NCBI GenBank assembly: GCA_963704005.1
Contig: CAVPGJ010000004.1
Location: forward strand, 372,001-436,000
DNA: 64,000 nt
Direction of reading: 5' to 3'
DNA from: AC-32 sp963704005
GTDB taxonomy: Bacteria > Actinomycetota > Thermoleophilia > Gaiellales > Gaiellaceae
Every line of letters begins with the position of its first letter. The stretch's first letter is position 1. Made by a program: the position numbers and the translations under genes. Below are positions 24,331 to 31,881 of this stretch, in pieces. The notes below the pieces were generated by a model. The model made no database searches, was not told where the DNA came from, and saw only the letters and a list, made by a program, of their open reading frames with translations.

Positions 24331-24780
24331 ATGACACAGAAGCAGCTGATCGTCGCCACCGACGGCTCACCGGGCGCCCGCGAGGCGCTCGACACAGGAC
24401 TGGCAATCGCCCGCGAGTCCGGCGCTGCCGTCACGTTGGCCTACGTCAGCCACAAGCCGCTACCGATCCTCGGCGACCCGTTCTACCAGCGATCGGTGAG
24501 CCAGGAGCTGCTGCGCGCCCGCGCCATCCTCGCCGACGCCGCGTCGCTCGCGGCCAAGCAGGGCGTCGAGGCCGAGACCGAGGTGCTCGAAGGAGACCCG
24601 GCCCACAGCGTGCTCGACCTGGCCCGCGCGCGGAACGCCGACCTGATCGTCGTCGGCTCCCGTGGCCGTGGCATGGTCGCCGGCGCGCTGCTCGGCAGCG
24701 TCTCCAGCTCGATCGTGCACGCCGCAGACCGGCCGGTGCTGGTCGTCAAGCAACGCTCTCGCGCCCGCCGCGCCGCCTGA
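24331..24780 (+). CDS. Universal stress protein (UspA family)
   Basis: 149 residues from ATG 24331, chosen because AAGGAG at 24319-24324 gives proper spacing; another ATG at 24325 is too close. The fold signature is complete: V-A-T-D-G-S-P-G-A at the start and the ATP-binding loop G-S-R-G-R-G-M-V-A-G-A-L-L-G-S-V-S near residue 110. Such proteins accumulate in stress and stasis. It lies 15 bases upstream of a DevS-like kinase gene, an arrangement reminiscent of DosR-regulon loci in mycobacteria. Confidence 0.9.
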   Translation: MTQKQLIVATDGSPGAREALDTGLAIARESGAAVTLAYVSHKPLPILGDPFYQRSVSQELLRARAILADAASLAAKQGVEAETEVLEGDPAHSVLDLARARNADLIVVGSRGRGMVAGALLGSVSSSIVHAADRPVLVVKQRSRARRAA

Positions 24781-24795
24781 GCTACATTCGCCCGC

Positions 24796-26439
24796 ATGGA
24801 CACCGCGGGCCCGAGAGAGGACCGGCTTCGCGCGCTGGTCGACGCCGGCGTTGCGATCACCTCGGAGCTGTCGCTCGACGCGCTGCTCCAGCGCCTGGTC
24901 GAGAAGGCGGCCGAGCTGACCGGCGCGCGCTACGCCGCTCTCGGGGTGATCGACCGCAGCGGCTCGGGGCTCGAGCGCTTCGTGACCACGGGGATCGACG
25001 CGGAGACCCATGCCGCGATCGGCGAGCTCCCGCGCGGCCGCGGCATCCTCGGCGCGCTGATCCGCGACGCCACGCCTCTGCGCCTGCACGATCTGGGCGA
25101 AGACCCGCGCTCGGTCGGCTTCCCCGCGAACCACCCGCCGATGCGCTCGTTCCTCGGCGTGCCGATCGTGCTCCGCGGCGTCGCCTACGGAAACTTCTAC
25201 CTCACCGAGAAGGCGGGTGGAGAGGACTTCACGGAGGAGGACGAGGAGATCGTCACCCTGCTGGCGAGCCAGGCCGCGGTCGCGATCGAGAACGCACGCC
25301 TCTACGAGGCCTCGACCGGCTGGTCGCGGCAGCTCGAGTCGCTGAACGAGGTCGGCAACGCGCTCGCGACCGAGACCGACCTCGACCGGCTCCTCGATCT
25401 GATCGCGCGCAGGTTGCGGGAGCTGATCGACGCGCGGGTCGTCGCGGTCATCCTCCCCGCAGGCACGAACGAGCTTCGCTTCGCGGCGGTCGCCGGCGAG
25501 GAAAGCGAGGAGCTGGTCGGCGAGACGATGCTGCGCCTGGGCTCCAAGAGCGGACGCGTCCTGGAGCGGGGCCACAGCGAGCGCGTCGACTCGGTCCTGG
25601 ACGACCCCGACGTGAACCCGGAAGTGGCGCGGCTGCTGGGCGCGCACACCGGGCTCTGGGTGCCGCTCGTGGCGCGCGGCGAGGCGATCGGGGTGATGGA
25701 GGCTCACGACAAGCTCGGCGAGGACGCGCGCTTCACCGACAACGACCTGCGGCTCGCGGAGACCTTCGCGATACGCGCGGCCGTGGCCGTCGACCTCTCG
25801 GAGCGGATCGCGCGTGACGCCCTTCGCCGCGTCGTCGAGGCTCAGGAGCTCGAGCGCAAGCGCCTGTCCCGCGAGCTGCACGACGAGACCGGACAGGCGC
25901 TGACCTCGATCCTGCTCGGCCTGCGCGCGCTCGACGAGTCGCTCGAGAGCGAGGCCGCGCGAACGGCGACCGCCGGCCTCCGCGAGCTCGTCGTCGCGAC
26001 GCTGCAGGACGTCCGCCGGCTCGCCGTCGAGCTCAGGCCGAGCGTGCTGGACGACTTCGGCCTGGTCGCGGCGCTCGAGCACCTGACCACGTCGTTCGGG
26101 GAGCAGACCGGCATCCAGGTCGACTTCGGCGCCGCGCTCGGCGAGGAACGGCTCCCGGGCGAGGTCGAGACGGCGCTCTACCGCATCGTCCAGGAGTCGC
26201 TGACGAACGTTGTCAAGCACGCCCGGGCCCGACGCGTCAGCATTGCCCTGACGCGTATGCAGCATTCGGTCAAGGCAGTGGTGGAGGACGACGGCCAGGG
26301 CTTCGATCCCGAGGGGACACGTGCGGACGGCTTCGGCCTGGTCGGCATGCGCGAGCGCTTGGCGCTGCTGGGCGGGCGGCTGCAGGTCGAGTCGAGCCCG
26401 GGTGCCGGCACGACGATCGTGGCGGACGTGCCGCTGTGA
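24796..26439 (+). CDS. DevS/DosS-like two-GAF sensor histidine kinase
   Basis: 547 residues: GAF domain 1 (about 20-165), GAF domain 2 (about 180-340), a HisKA_3 dimerisation helix with the phospho-acceptor in S-R-E-L-H-D-E-T-G-Q-A-L (about 370), and an HATPase_c domain with N-box E-S-L-T-N-V-V-K-H and G-box D-D-G-Q-G-F-D. GAF 1 contains F-P-A-N-H-P-P-M-R-S-F-L-G (His113), which by my memory matches the segment carrying the haem ligand in DosS/DosT; haem-based gas or redox sensing is therefore possible. TACATT seven bases before the ATG suggests its own leaderless promoter. The partner regulator follows with a GTGA overlap. Confidence 0.9.
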   Translation: MDTAGPREDRLRALVDAGVAITSELSLDALLQRLVEKAAELTGARYAALGVIDRSGSGLERFVTTGIDAETHAAIGELPRGRGILGALIRDATPLRLHDLGEDPRSVGFPANHPPMRSFLGVPIVLRGVAYGNFYLTEKAGGEDFTEEDEEIVTLLASQAAVAIENARLYEASTGWSRQLESLNEVGNALATETDLDRLLDLIARRLRELIDARVVAVILPAGTNELRFAAVAGEESEELVGETMLRLGSKSGRVLERGHSERVDSVLDDPDVNPEVARLLGAHTGLWVPLVARGEAIGVMEAHDKLGEDARFTDNDLRLAETFAIRAAVAVDLSERIARDALRRVVEAQELERKRLSRELHDETGQALTSILLGLRALDESLESEAARTATAGLRELVVATLQDVRRLAVELRPSVLDDFGLVAALEHLTTSFGEQTGIQVDFGAALGEERLPGEVETALYRIVQESLTNVVKHARARRVSIALTRMQHSVKAVVEDDGQGFDPEGTRADGFGLVGMRERLALLGGRLQVESSPGAGTTIVADVPL

Positions 26440-27071
26440 CCAGGGTTTTGATCGTCGACGACCACGCGGTCGTCCGCTCGGGCCTGCGGCTCCTGATCGA
26501 CGCCGAGGACGACCTCGAGACCGTCGGCGAGGCGGCGAGCGCGCGGGAGGCGGTCTTCGAGGCGCGGTCGCTGAAGCCCGACGTGATCCTCCTCGACGTC
26601 GTCATGCCGGAGCAGAGCGGCCTCGAGGCGATCCCACAGCTCGTCCACGAGAACCCGGACGCGAAGGTGCTCGTCCTCTCGATGCAGGACGAGCCGCGCT
26701 ACGTGCGCGAGGCGTTCGAGACGGGCGCGAGCGGCTACGTGCTCAAGGAGGCGGCCGACTCGGAGCTCGTCGCCGCGATCCGCGAGGTGGCCAAGGGCGG
26801 GCGCTACGTCCACCCCGAGCTGGGCGCTCGCCTGGTGGCCGCCGAGACGGACGAGCGCCGCCGCGCGGAGGAGGACCCGCTCTCGGAGCGCGAGCGCGAG
26901 GTCCTGCGCCTGCTTGCGCTCGGGCACACCAACCAGGAGATCGCCAAGCAGCTGTTCATCTCGGTGCGCACCGCCGAGACGCACCGGGCACACATCATGC
27001 AGAAGCTCCGCCTGTCGAGCCGTGCCGAGCTCGTCCGCTACGCGCTGGATCAAGGTTTGCTCGAAGAATGA
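26436..27071 (+). CDS. DevR/NarL-family response regulator
   Basis: 211 residues. The receiver domain starts V-L-I-V-D-D-H-A-V-V-R-S-G-L, has the phospho-acceptor Asp in I-L-L-D-V-V-M-P (about 54) and the K of Y-V-L-K-E-A (about 104). The LuxR-type HTH is at the C-terminus: L-S-E-R-E-R-E-V-L-R-L-L-A-L-G-H-T-N-Q-E-I-A. Its GTG overlaps the kinase stop, so the pair is coupled. Targets may include the flanking stress proteins and the group 3b-like hydrogenase (inference from mycobacterial DosR). Confidence 0.92.
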   Translation: MTRVLIVDDHAVVRSGLRLLIDAEDDLETVGEAASAREAVFEARSLKPDVILLDVVMPEQSGLEAIPQLVHENPDAKVLVLSMQDEPRYVREAFETGASGYVLKEAADSELVAAIREVAKGGRYVHPELGARLVAAETDERRRAEEDPLSEREREVLRLLALGHTNQEIAKQLFISVRTAETHRAHIMQKLRLSSRAELVRYALDQGLLEE

Positions 27072-27102
27072 ACGAGCCGCCCCGGAGGGCGGCCCGTTCT
27101 TC
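27070..27102 (+). terminator. Intrinsic terminator after the response regulator
   Basis: GAACGAGCCGCCC, loop CGGA, GGGCGGCCCGTTC with one mismatch, extended outward by GAA/TTC around a bulge and followed by TTCTTC. It starts within the stop codon of the regulator gene. Confidence 0.75.
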
Positions 27103-27134
27103 GCGACGGAAGGATTCCGTCTGCGCCTTGACGC

Positions 27135-27854
27135 CTACGCGCTTGCCGGCGCGGCGGGCTCGACGGTCTTCTTCTTGCGAACGTCGCTCCACGCCGTCTT
27201 CGGGCTCTGCAGTGCTCCACCGATCGCGAGGATCAGGAAGCCGACGCCGGAGAGCAGCAGCGCGATGCCGACCACGAGGCCGAACATTGCGAGCTGAGAA
27301 GCCATGTAGCTCGAGTTCAGCGCGGTCGTCAGCGCCGTGTAGGTGACCCAGAGGTCGCGGCGGCCGTTGTTGACCGGCTGCTGCGTCTTCGGGTCGATCG
27401 CCGCCTTGGTCGGGTCGTTCGTCGCGCCGAGGCCGTCCGTGAGGTTCAACGGCGTGCCGGACGCGGCGATGTAGCGGCCCATCTGCGAGTACGTCAGCCC
27501 CGAGGAGGCGGCGAACGTGTGGATCCGCATGTACCTCGCGAAGCAGCGTGCCTTGGCGCCGGTGTCGATCGACTGGCCGGCAACCGTGCAGCTCGGCGTC
27601 ACGATCGCCGAGGGTGTGATCTTCACGCCGGCCGCATGCAGCTGCGCGAACAGCTTGTTCTGCGCGGCCTGATCGGCCTTGACCTCGGCGGCGATGCCGC
27701 TCGGGGACATGTCCGGCGTGCCCGTGATCTGCTCCTGCTTCAGGCTGGAGTTCACCGTCGACTGGCCGTTCGTGCTCATCACGATCGAGGCGATCCCGAA
27801 CGCGATCAGGACGGCCGCTGCGACGATGCCTCCGATCTCGAATACCTTGCGCAT
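27135..27854 (-). CDS. Two-helix membrane protein of unknown function
   Basis: 239 residues from ATG 27854 with a good ribosome site (AAGGAG). An N-terminal helix (about 9-28) and a C-terminal helix (about 185-215) flank an external region of roughly 150 residues with one Cys pair (P-S-C-T-V-A-G ... A-R-C-F-A-R-Y) and a conserved-looking N-L-T-D-G-L-G-A-T-N-D-P segment. The tail is Lys-rich. I do not recognise the family. It sits between the DevR-like regulator and a second universal stress gene. Confidence 0.6.
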   Translation of the reverse strand: MRKVFEIGGIVAAAVLIAFGIASIVMSTNGQSTVNSSLKQEQITGTPDMSPSGIAAEVKADQAAQNKLFAQLHAAGVKITPSAIVTPSCTVAGQSIDTGAKARCFARYMRIHTFAASSGLTYSQMGRYIAASGTPLNLTDGLGATNDPTKAAIDPKTQQPVNNGRRDLWVTYTALTTALNSSYMASQLAMFGLVVGIALLLSGVGFLILAIGGALQSPKTAWSDVRKKKTVEPAAPASA

Positions 27855-27981
27855 CTCTTTCTCCTTCCGTCGCGGCCGGCTTCCCGCCGGCCAGTTGTTG
27901 CTTTGCGGAGCTTCGGGCAAAGCGCGCCGGCCGCCATCAGGGCTGTTCCGGAAATCGGGCGCGGGAATTCCTCGCGCCGAT

Positions 27982-27995
27982 TGCGGGCTTTCCCG
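27982..27995. promoter_or_regulatory. TGCGGGCTTTCCCG motif in the leader region
   Basis: Third intergenic copy of TGCGGG(C/T)TTTCC, lying between the second universal stress gene (ends 28018) and the membrane-protein gene that starts at 27854. It is part of a larger dyad CGGGCT-N7-AGCCCG (27985-28003), so it may be a terminator for the stress gene or a regulatory site for the membrane protein. Confidence 0.3.
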
Positions 27996-28017
27996 TAGCC
28001 CGTCCCGCTTCATCGAT

Positions 28018-28476
28018 CTAGTTCGCGGCCTTGACCAGCTCGTGGACGGGCGTGCCGCGCACGACGAGAACCGGGCGCCGCGCCTCGTGGAGCACGCCGC
28101 GGGAGACGCTGCCGACCACCGCGCTCGCGATCGCACCATGGCCGCGGGAGCCGACGACGATCAGGTCGGCGTCGATCGTGTCCGCGTAGGCGACGAGCTC
28201 GTCGACCGTGTTGCCGCGCAGCATCTCCGTGTTCGCCTCGATGCCGCGATCGGCCGCCAGCGTGCGAGCCTCCTCGAGCGGGCTCCAGTCGTAATCGGTC
28301 AGCTCGTGCACCTGTGCCCCGGTCATGCCAAAGGCGCCGGGGGAAACCGCGTCGACCTCGGGCGCGACGTGCGCCACGACCGGCCGCGCGTGCTGCTCGG
28401 CGGCGAGCTCGAGCCCGAACTCGACCGCCTCGCGGGCGGAGTCGGACCCATCGGTTGCGATCAGGATCGTCTTCAT
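28018..28476 (-). CDS. Universal stress protein (UspA family), second copy
   Basis: 152 residues. Starts M-K-T-I-L-I-A-T-D-G-S-D-S-A and carries the ATP-binding loop G-S-R-G-H-G-A-I-A-S-A-V-V-G-S-V-S (about 112-128). A GGGAGG ribosome site precedes ATG 28476. It is only distantly similar to the copy at 24331. Together the two flank the DevSR-like pair. Confidence 0.9.
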   Translation of the reverse strand: MKTILIATDGSDSAREAVEFGLELAAEQHARPVVAHVAPEVDAVSPGAFGMTGAQVHELTDYDWSPLEEARTLAADRGIEANTEMLRGNTVDELVAYADTIDADLIVVGSRGHGAIASAVVGSVSRGVLHEARRPVLVVRGTPVHELVKAAN

Positions 28477-28570
28477 GGCGAGCCTCCCTTCGTAGTCGCC
28501 TCCATCGTCGGCCCAGTGGGCGGCGGCGGCATCGGGCCGCTCGCCGATCGACGGCGCGGGGAACTACGGA

Positions 28571-28584
28571 GCGCCGATCGGCGC
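28571..28584. promoter_or_regulatory. 14-bp perfect palindrome GCGCCGATCGGCGC
   Basis: Lies 94 bases upstream of the second universal stress gene in the 344-base stretch between that gene and the ZIP transporter. Apart from this palindrome and the short frame at 28649, I see nothing in the stretch. GC-rich palindromes of this size are moderately likely by chance here. Confidence 0.25.
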
Positions 28585-28648
28585 ACGTCCCGATGCGCCG
28601 CGCCCCCGGCTGAGGGAGGCTCGAAGCGGTCAATCGAGAGGAGTCGAA

Positions 28649-28816
28649 ATGACCACCCACCGGAACGGCCGCGCCGCACGTGTCGGCGAAGGCCGAAGCG
28701 CGCCGCCGGCGCGCCGCACGCCCGGTCTCGAGTCTCGTGCGAAGTCACCCGTGACCCGCCCACGTGCGCCGCGGCACCACATCCCGGGCTGCAACCCGGA
28801 CGCAACTCCCTGCTGA
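28649..28816 (+). CDS. Possible small basic protein (55 aa)
   Basis: An ATG with a good ribosome site (GAGAGGAG, six bases upstream) opens 55 codons, rich in Arg and Pro and ending P-G-C-N-P-D-A-T-P-C. It fills most of an otherwise empty gap and stops five bases before the convergent ZIP gene ends. No family recognised; composition alone would also fit chance. Confidence 0.3.
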   Translation: MTTHRNGRAARVGEGRSAPPARRTPGLESRAKSPVTRPRAPRHHIPGCNPDATPC

Positions 28817-28820
28817 CGCC

Positions 28821-29564
28821 TCAGTGCGTGAGCAGAGCCGCCTGTAGCCCGGACATCACCAGCAGCGAACCGCCGAGCCAGACAACAAGCGAGCGTGTCT
28901 CGAGCTCGGCCCGGGCGTCCGGAAGCAGCTCCCTGAACACGAGCCAGGCCATCGCGCCGCCGGCAAAGCCCAGCCCCGCGCCCAGGAAGGGGCGGAACTG
29001 CTCGACGAACGCGTACGCGAACGGTGCGACGAGCGGCTGGGGGAGGCTCGAGAAGATGCTCCAACCCGCCGCCGCGAGCACCGATGCCCCGCGCGGCACG
29101 AGGACGAGGCTGATCGCCAGCCCTTCGGGGATGTTGTGGATCGCGATCGCGATCGTGATGAAGATCCCGAGCTTGGCGCCGCCGCCGTAGGAGACGCCGA
29201 CACCGACCCCTTCGCTGAAGGAGTGCGCCGTCATCACCGTGACGATCAGGATCGCCTTTCTCGCATCCACGGCGCGGAGGCGGCCGAGCTGGAGCTCGCC
29301 CCGTCCTTCCAGAAAGCGCCTCGTCAGCGCGATGAAGAGTGCTCCCGTCACCGCACCCGCGGCCACGCGCCAGGGGCCGCGAAGCACGCCCTCGATCAGC
29401 AGCGCACCGCTGGCCGAGAGCATGAAGCCGGCCGCGACGGCGTTCGAGACACCGAGCCAGCGCCGGCTCATCGTCCGTACGAACGCAAACGGAAGCGCGC
29501 CGAGCCCCGTCGCCAGCGCGGTGACGAACGCGGCCAGCGTCACCTGCAGCACCGAGACGCTCAT
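28821..29564 (-). CDS. ZIP family divalent metal transporter
   Basis: 247 residues with about eight hydrophobic helices. The metal-binding helices carry H-S-F-S-E-G (about 129) and H-N-I-P-E-G-L-A (about 157), the ZIP signature. It would import Zn, Fe or Mn; the direction and ion cannot be told. Only 22 bases separate its ATG from the divergent sulfocyanin-like gene. Confidence 0.9.
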   Translation of the reverse strand: MSVSVLQVTLAAFVTALATGLGALPFAFVRTMSRRWLGVSNAVAAGFMLSASGALLIEGVLRGPWRVAAGAVTGALFIALTRRFLEGRGELQLGRLRAVDARKAILIVTVMTAHSFSEGVGVGVSYGGGAKLGIFITIAIAIHNIPEGLAISLVLVPRGASVLAAAGWSIFSSLPQPLVAPFAYAFVEQFRPFLGAGLGFAGGAMAWLVFRELLPDARAELETRSLVVWLGGSLLVMSGLQAALLTH

Positions 29565-29586
29565 GTGCGCCTAGCATTCCAGGTCG

Positions 29587-30144
29587 GTGCGACGGTCAGG
29601 ACCGACGGTAGCGTTGCTGACGGTGGCCGTCATGGCCACGGCGGCAGGCTGCTCCTCCAATCACGCTGTTGCCGTTGCCCCTGCGGTCACCTCGCAGCGG
29701 CCGCAGCCGGGCCGCCCGAATCCGCAGCGGTTCCTCTCCGTCAGCCCGGCTTCGAAGACCGTGCGCCTGACGATGCTCGCGGCGCTCGGGTCGTCCAACA
29801 ACGGGTTCAACTTCGACGGCTACGGGCGCGGCGAGCTGGTCGCCTCGGTGCCCAGAGGCTGGCGCGTGACCGTGCAGTTCGAGAACCGCGGCCCCCGCCG
29901 CACGTCGGCTGCGGTCGTCACGGGCGCGCGGAGCGCCACGCTGGCCTTTCCCGGCGCCGCAGTCCCGGACCCGATCCAGGGCATAGCGCCCGGCGGAAAG
30001 TCGCAGTTCTCGTTCACCGCGGGGCACACGGGCGTCTTCCGGATCGCGAGCCTCGTCCCAGGCCAGGCCGAGGCGCGGATGTACGCCGTGCTCGTGGTCA
30101 CTCGCGATGGCCGGCCGTCGATCACGGCCCGGCCCGGACCCTAG
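29587..30144 (+). CDS. Sulfocyanin-like lipoprotein lacking copper ligands
   Basis: 185 residues. A lipobox (A-T-A-A-G-C, Cys22) predicts a lipoprotein. From about residue 60 the sequence follows the sulfocyanin/cupredoxin pattern: N-F-D-G-Y-G-R-G-E-L, V-P-R-G-W-R-V-T-V-Q-F-E-N, G-I-A-P-G-G-K-S-Q-F-S-F, V-P-G-Q-A-E-A-R-M. In the family as I know it, the ligands are His before the S-A-V strand, then Cys...His in C-x-x-P-G-H-A, and Met. Here these read Thr, Ser, Gln and Met, so only Met remains. Copper binding is unlikely. Its stop shares CTAG with the convergent small gene that ends the oxidase operon. Confidence 0.7.
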   Translation: MRRSGPTVALLTVAVMATAAGCSSNHAVAVAPAVTSQRPQPGRPNPQRFLSVSPASKTVRLTMLAALGSSNNGFNFDGYGRGELVASVPRGWRVTVQFENRGPRRTSAAVVTGARSATLAFPGAAVPDPIQGIAPGGKSQFSFTAGHTGVFRIASLVPGQAEARMYAVLVVTRDGRPSITARPGP

Positions 30145-30293
30145 GTCGAAGGATCGCGCTCGACCTCGTCGCCGAGGTCGCTCTTGCGCAGCACGAACCA
30201 CCAGAAGAGCCCGACCAGGACCAGCACCCCGATCGGCAGCGCCCACGTGAGGATCGCGCCGGTCAGGAAGTCCGAGACGATGATGTGCTCCAT
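30141..30293 (-). CDS. 50-aa single-helix protein at the end of the oxidase operon
   Basis: A small protein with AGGAG six bases before its ATG. One helix (F-L-T-G-A-I-L-T-W-A-L-P-I-G-V-L-V-L) followed by F-W-W-F-V-L-R-K-S-D and an acidic tail. It resembles the tiny accessory subunits that accompany haem-copper oxidases, and position supports this (15 bases after ctaG). No family assigned. Confidence 0.6.
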   Translation of the reverse strand: MEHIIVSDFLTGAILTWALPIGVLVLVGLFWWFVLRKSDLGDEVERDPST

Positions 30294-30307
30294 GCGTGCT
30301 CCTCTCG

Positions 30308-31189
30308 TCAGTGGTGCTGGGCTGTCCGGAGTCGATGGCCGTTGCGGCGGGCCACGAACGAGGCATCGGCTCCCGGGTCGAGCCAGCGATAGAACGCCCA
30401 GATGACAGCGATCGTGAACGGAATCGACCCGGGCACCCACATCACGCCCCCGGCGATCTGCTGGTCGGCCAGCGCGGAGAGGCCGCCCGGGCGGTGCGCG
30501 AGATCCGCGTAGGCGCTGTAGAACGGTGTCGAGGCCAGGGCCAGGACGATCGCCAGCACCCAGCTCACGAGCAGCGCGGTCGTGAGGTACACGGACCGCA
30601 GCCCGAGCGCGAGGCGCGACCGCACCGGCGGCGAGTCGATCACCTGCAGCCAGAAGAGCAGCCCGGCCACGAGGAAGGTGGCGTGCTCGACGTCGTGCAC
30701 GGCCTGGTTGGAGAGCGTGGCGTCGAAGAGCGCGGGCACGTGCCAGGCGACCAGGACGCCGTTGAAGAGGATCCAGGCGGGGATCGGCCGCGCGAGCAGC
30801 CGTCCGAGTGCGCGCAGCGGCGCCGCCCAGCGCCCGCGGGTGACGCTCTTGGCGACCGTGCGCCGGAATCCGAGCGGCAACGGCTGCCAGAGGCGCAGCC
30901 AGGGCGCCGATAGCACGATCAGCGGCGGCGCGACCATCAGCAGGAGGATGTGCTGGGTCATGTGCGCCGCGAAGAGCTTGTCCGCGAGCGGGTCGAGCGG
31001 GGTGTCGAGCGCGACGACGATCGTCAGCAGGCCGCCGTAGAAGGCGGCGGAACGAAGGCGCCGCTCGCCCGTCTCCCGGTGCCCCGGACCGGGCCTGCGC
31101 CCGCCCAGGGCGTAGAGCAGGGCCGCCGCGAGCACGAGGAAGAACGGGGCCTGCACCGGCCAGGCTGCGGCGCTCGTCAGGCTCGGCAC
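30308..31189 (-). CDS. ctaG: Cytochrome c oxidase assembly protein, CtaG/caa3 type
   Basis: 293 residues, about seven membrane helices. Histidines typical of CtaG_Caa3 proteins are visible: A-A-H-M-T-Q-H-I-L-L (about 75), A-W-H-V-P-A-L-F (about 149), V-H-D-V-E-H-A-T-F (about 165). This family helps form or insert the CuB/CuA centres of caa3-type oxidases. It is ten bases downstream of ctaE in the same operon. Confidence 0.85.
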   Translation of the reverse strand: MPSLTSAAAWPVQAPFFLVLAAALLYALGGRRPGPGHRETGERRLRSAAFYGGLLTIVVALDTPLDPLADKLFAAHMTQHILLLMVAPPLIVLSAPWLRLWQPLPLGFRRTVAKSVTRGRWAAPLRALGRLLARPIPAWILFNGVLVAWHVPALFDATLSNQAVHDVEHATFLVAGLLFWLQVIDSPPVRSRLALGLRSVYLTTALLVSWVLAIVLALASTPFYSAYADLAHRPGGLSALADQQIAGGVMWVPGSIPFTIAVIWAFYRWLDPGADASFVARRNGHRLRTAQHH

Positions 31190-31199
31190 CGTCGGCGTC

Positions 31200-31880
31200 C
31201 TAGAGGAGGTAGAGGATGACCCAGCTGATCACGACGATCCCCGCGAAGTAGCTCCAGTAGAAGCCGGCCGCCTCCAGGCTGGGCGGGACGAGCGAGAGCG
31301 GGTCCTCGATGTCGTGAGCGGAGCGGTACGCGTCGCCGGAGGCCTCGCCCGGCTTCGCGCCCCCGACGAGCGTCTTCCGGTAGCGGATCGACGTCGCGAC
31401 GATCGTCTCCAGCCAGAAGATCGCGCCGGCCCCGAACAGGCAGAGGAAGGCCGTCCAGCCGAAGTAGACGCTGGCGTAGGCGCCGTCGGCGGGGCCGAAG
31501 CCCGACGTGAACCATTCGACGACCTGCAGCACGATCGCCGCGATCCCGAGCGCGAGCGCGACGGCGCCCTTCTGGCGCCACTGCCTTCGCCGCTCGGCCC
31601 GCCGGTCGCGAACGCCCAGCCAGAGCACGACCGCACCGAGCACCCAGGCCGCGGTCGAGAGCGCACCGAGCGTCTGCGACGGGTCGATGCCCTTCGGCTG
31701 CCAGAGCCCGTTGTTGTTCAGGGAGCGGAGGTAGAAGTAGGCGAAGAGGAAGGCGAGGAAGAACATCGCGGTCGCGCTGGCGAAGAGGTGCGCGGCCGAG
31801 AGGAGGTTGCGCGCGAGCAGGCGTGGGTCCTCCTCCTCGACGACCTCGTAGCCCACACCCTCCCTGACGAACTCGGCCAT
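31200..31880 (-). CDS. ctaE: Cytochrome c oxidase subunit III
   Basis: 226 residues with five hydrophobic helices, fewer than the seven of classical subunit III, as in many actinobacterial and caa3-type enzymes. Features: H-L-F-A-S-A-T-A-M-F-F-L-A-F, W-P-layout replaced by L-W-Q-P-K-G-I-D-P, and the C-terminal F-Y-W-S-Y-F-A-G-I-V-V-I-S-W. Its ATG lies one base after the ctaD stop (TGAGATG), so they are translationally coupled. Confidence 0.85.
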   Translation of the reverse strand: MAEFVREGVGYEVVEEEDPRLLARNLLSAAHLFASATAMFFLAFLFAYFYLRSLNNNGLWQPKGIDPSQTLGALSTAAWVLGAVVLWLGVRDRRAERRRQWRQKGAVALALGIAAIVLQVVEWFTSGFGPADGAYASVYFGWTAFLCLFGAGAIFWLETIVATSIRYRKTLVGGAKPGEASGDAYRSAHDIEDPLSLVPPSLEAAGFYWSYFAGIVVISWVILYLL

Positions 31881-31881
31881 C

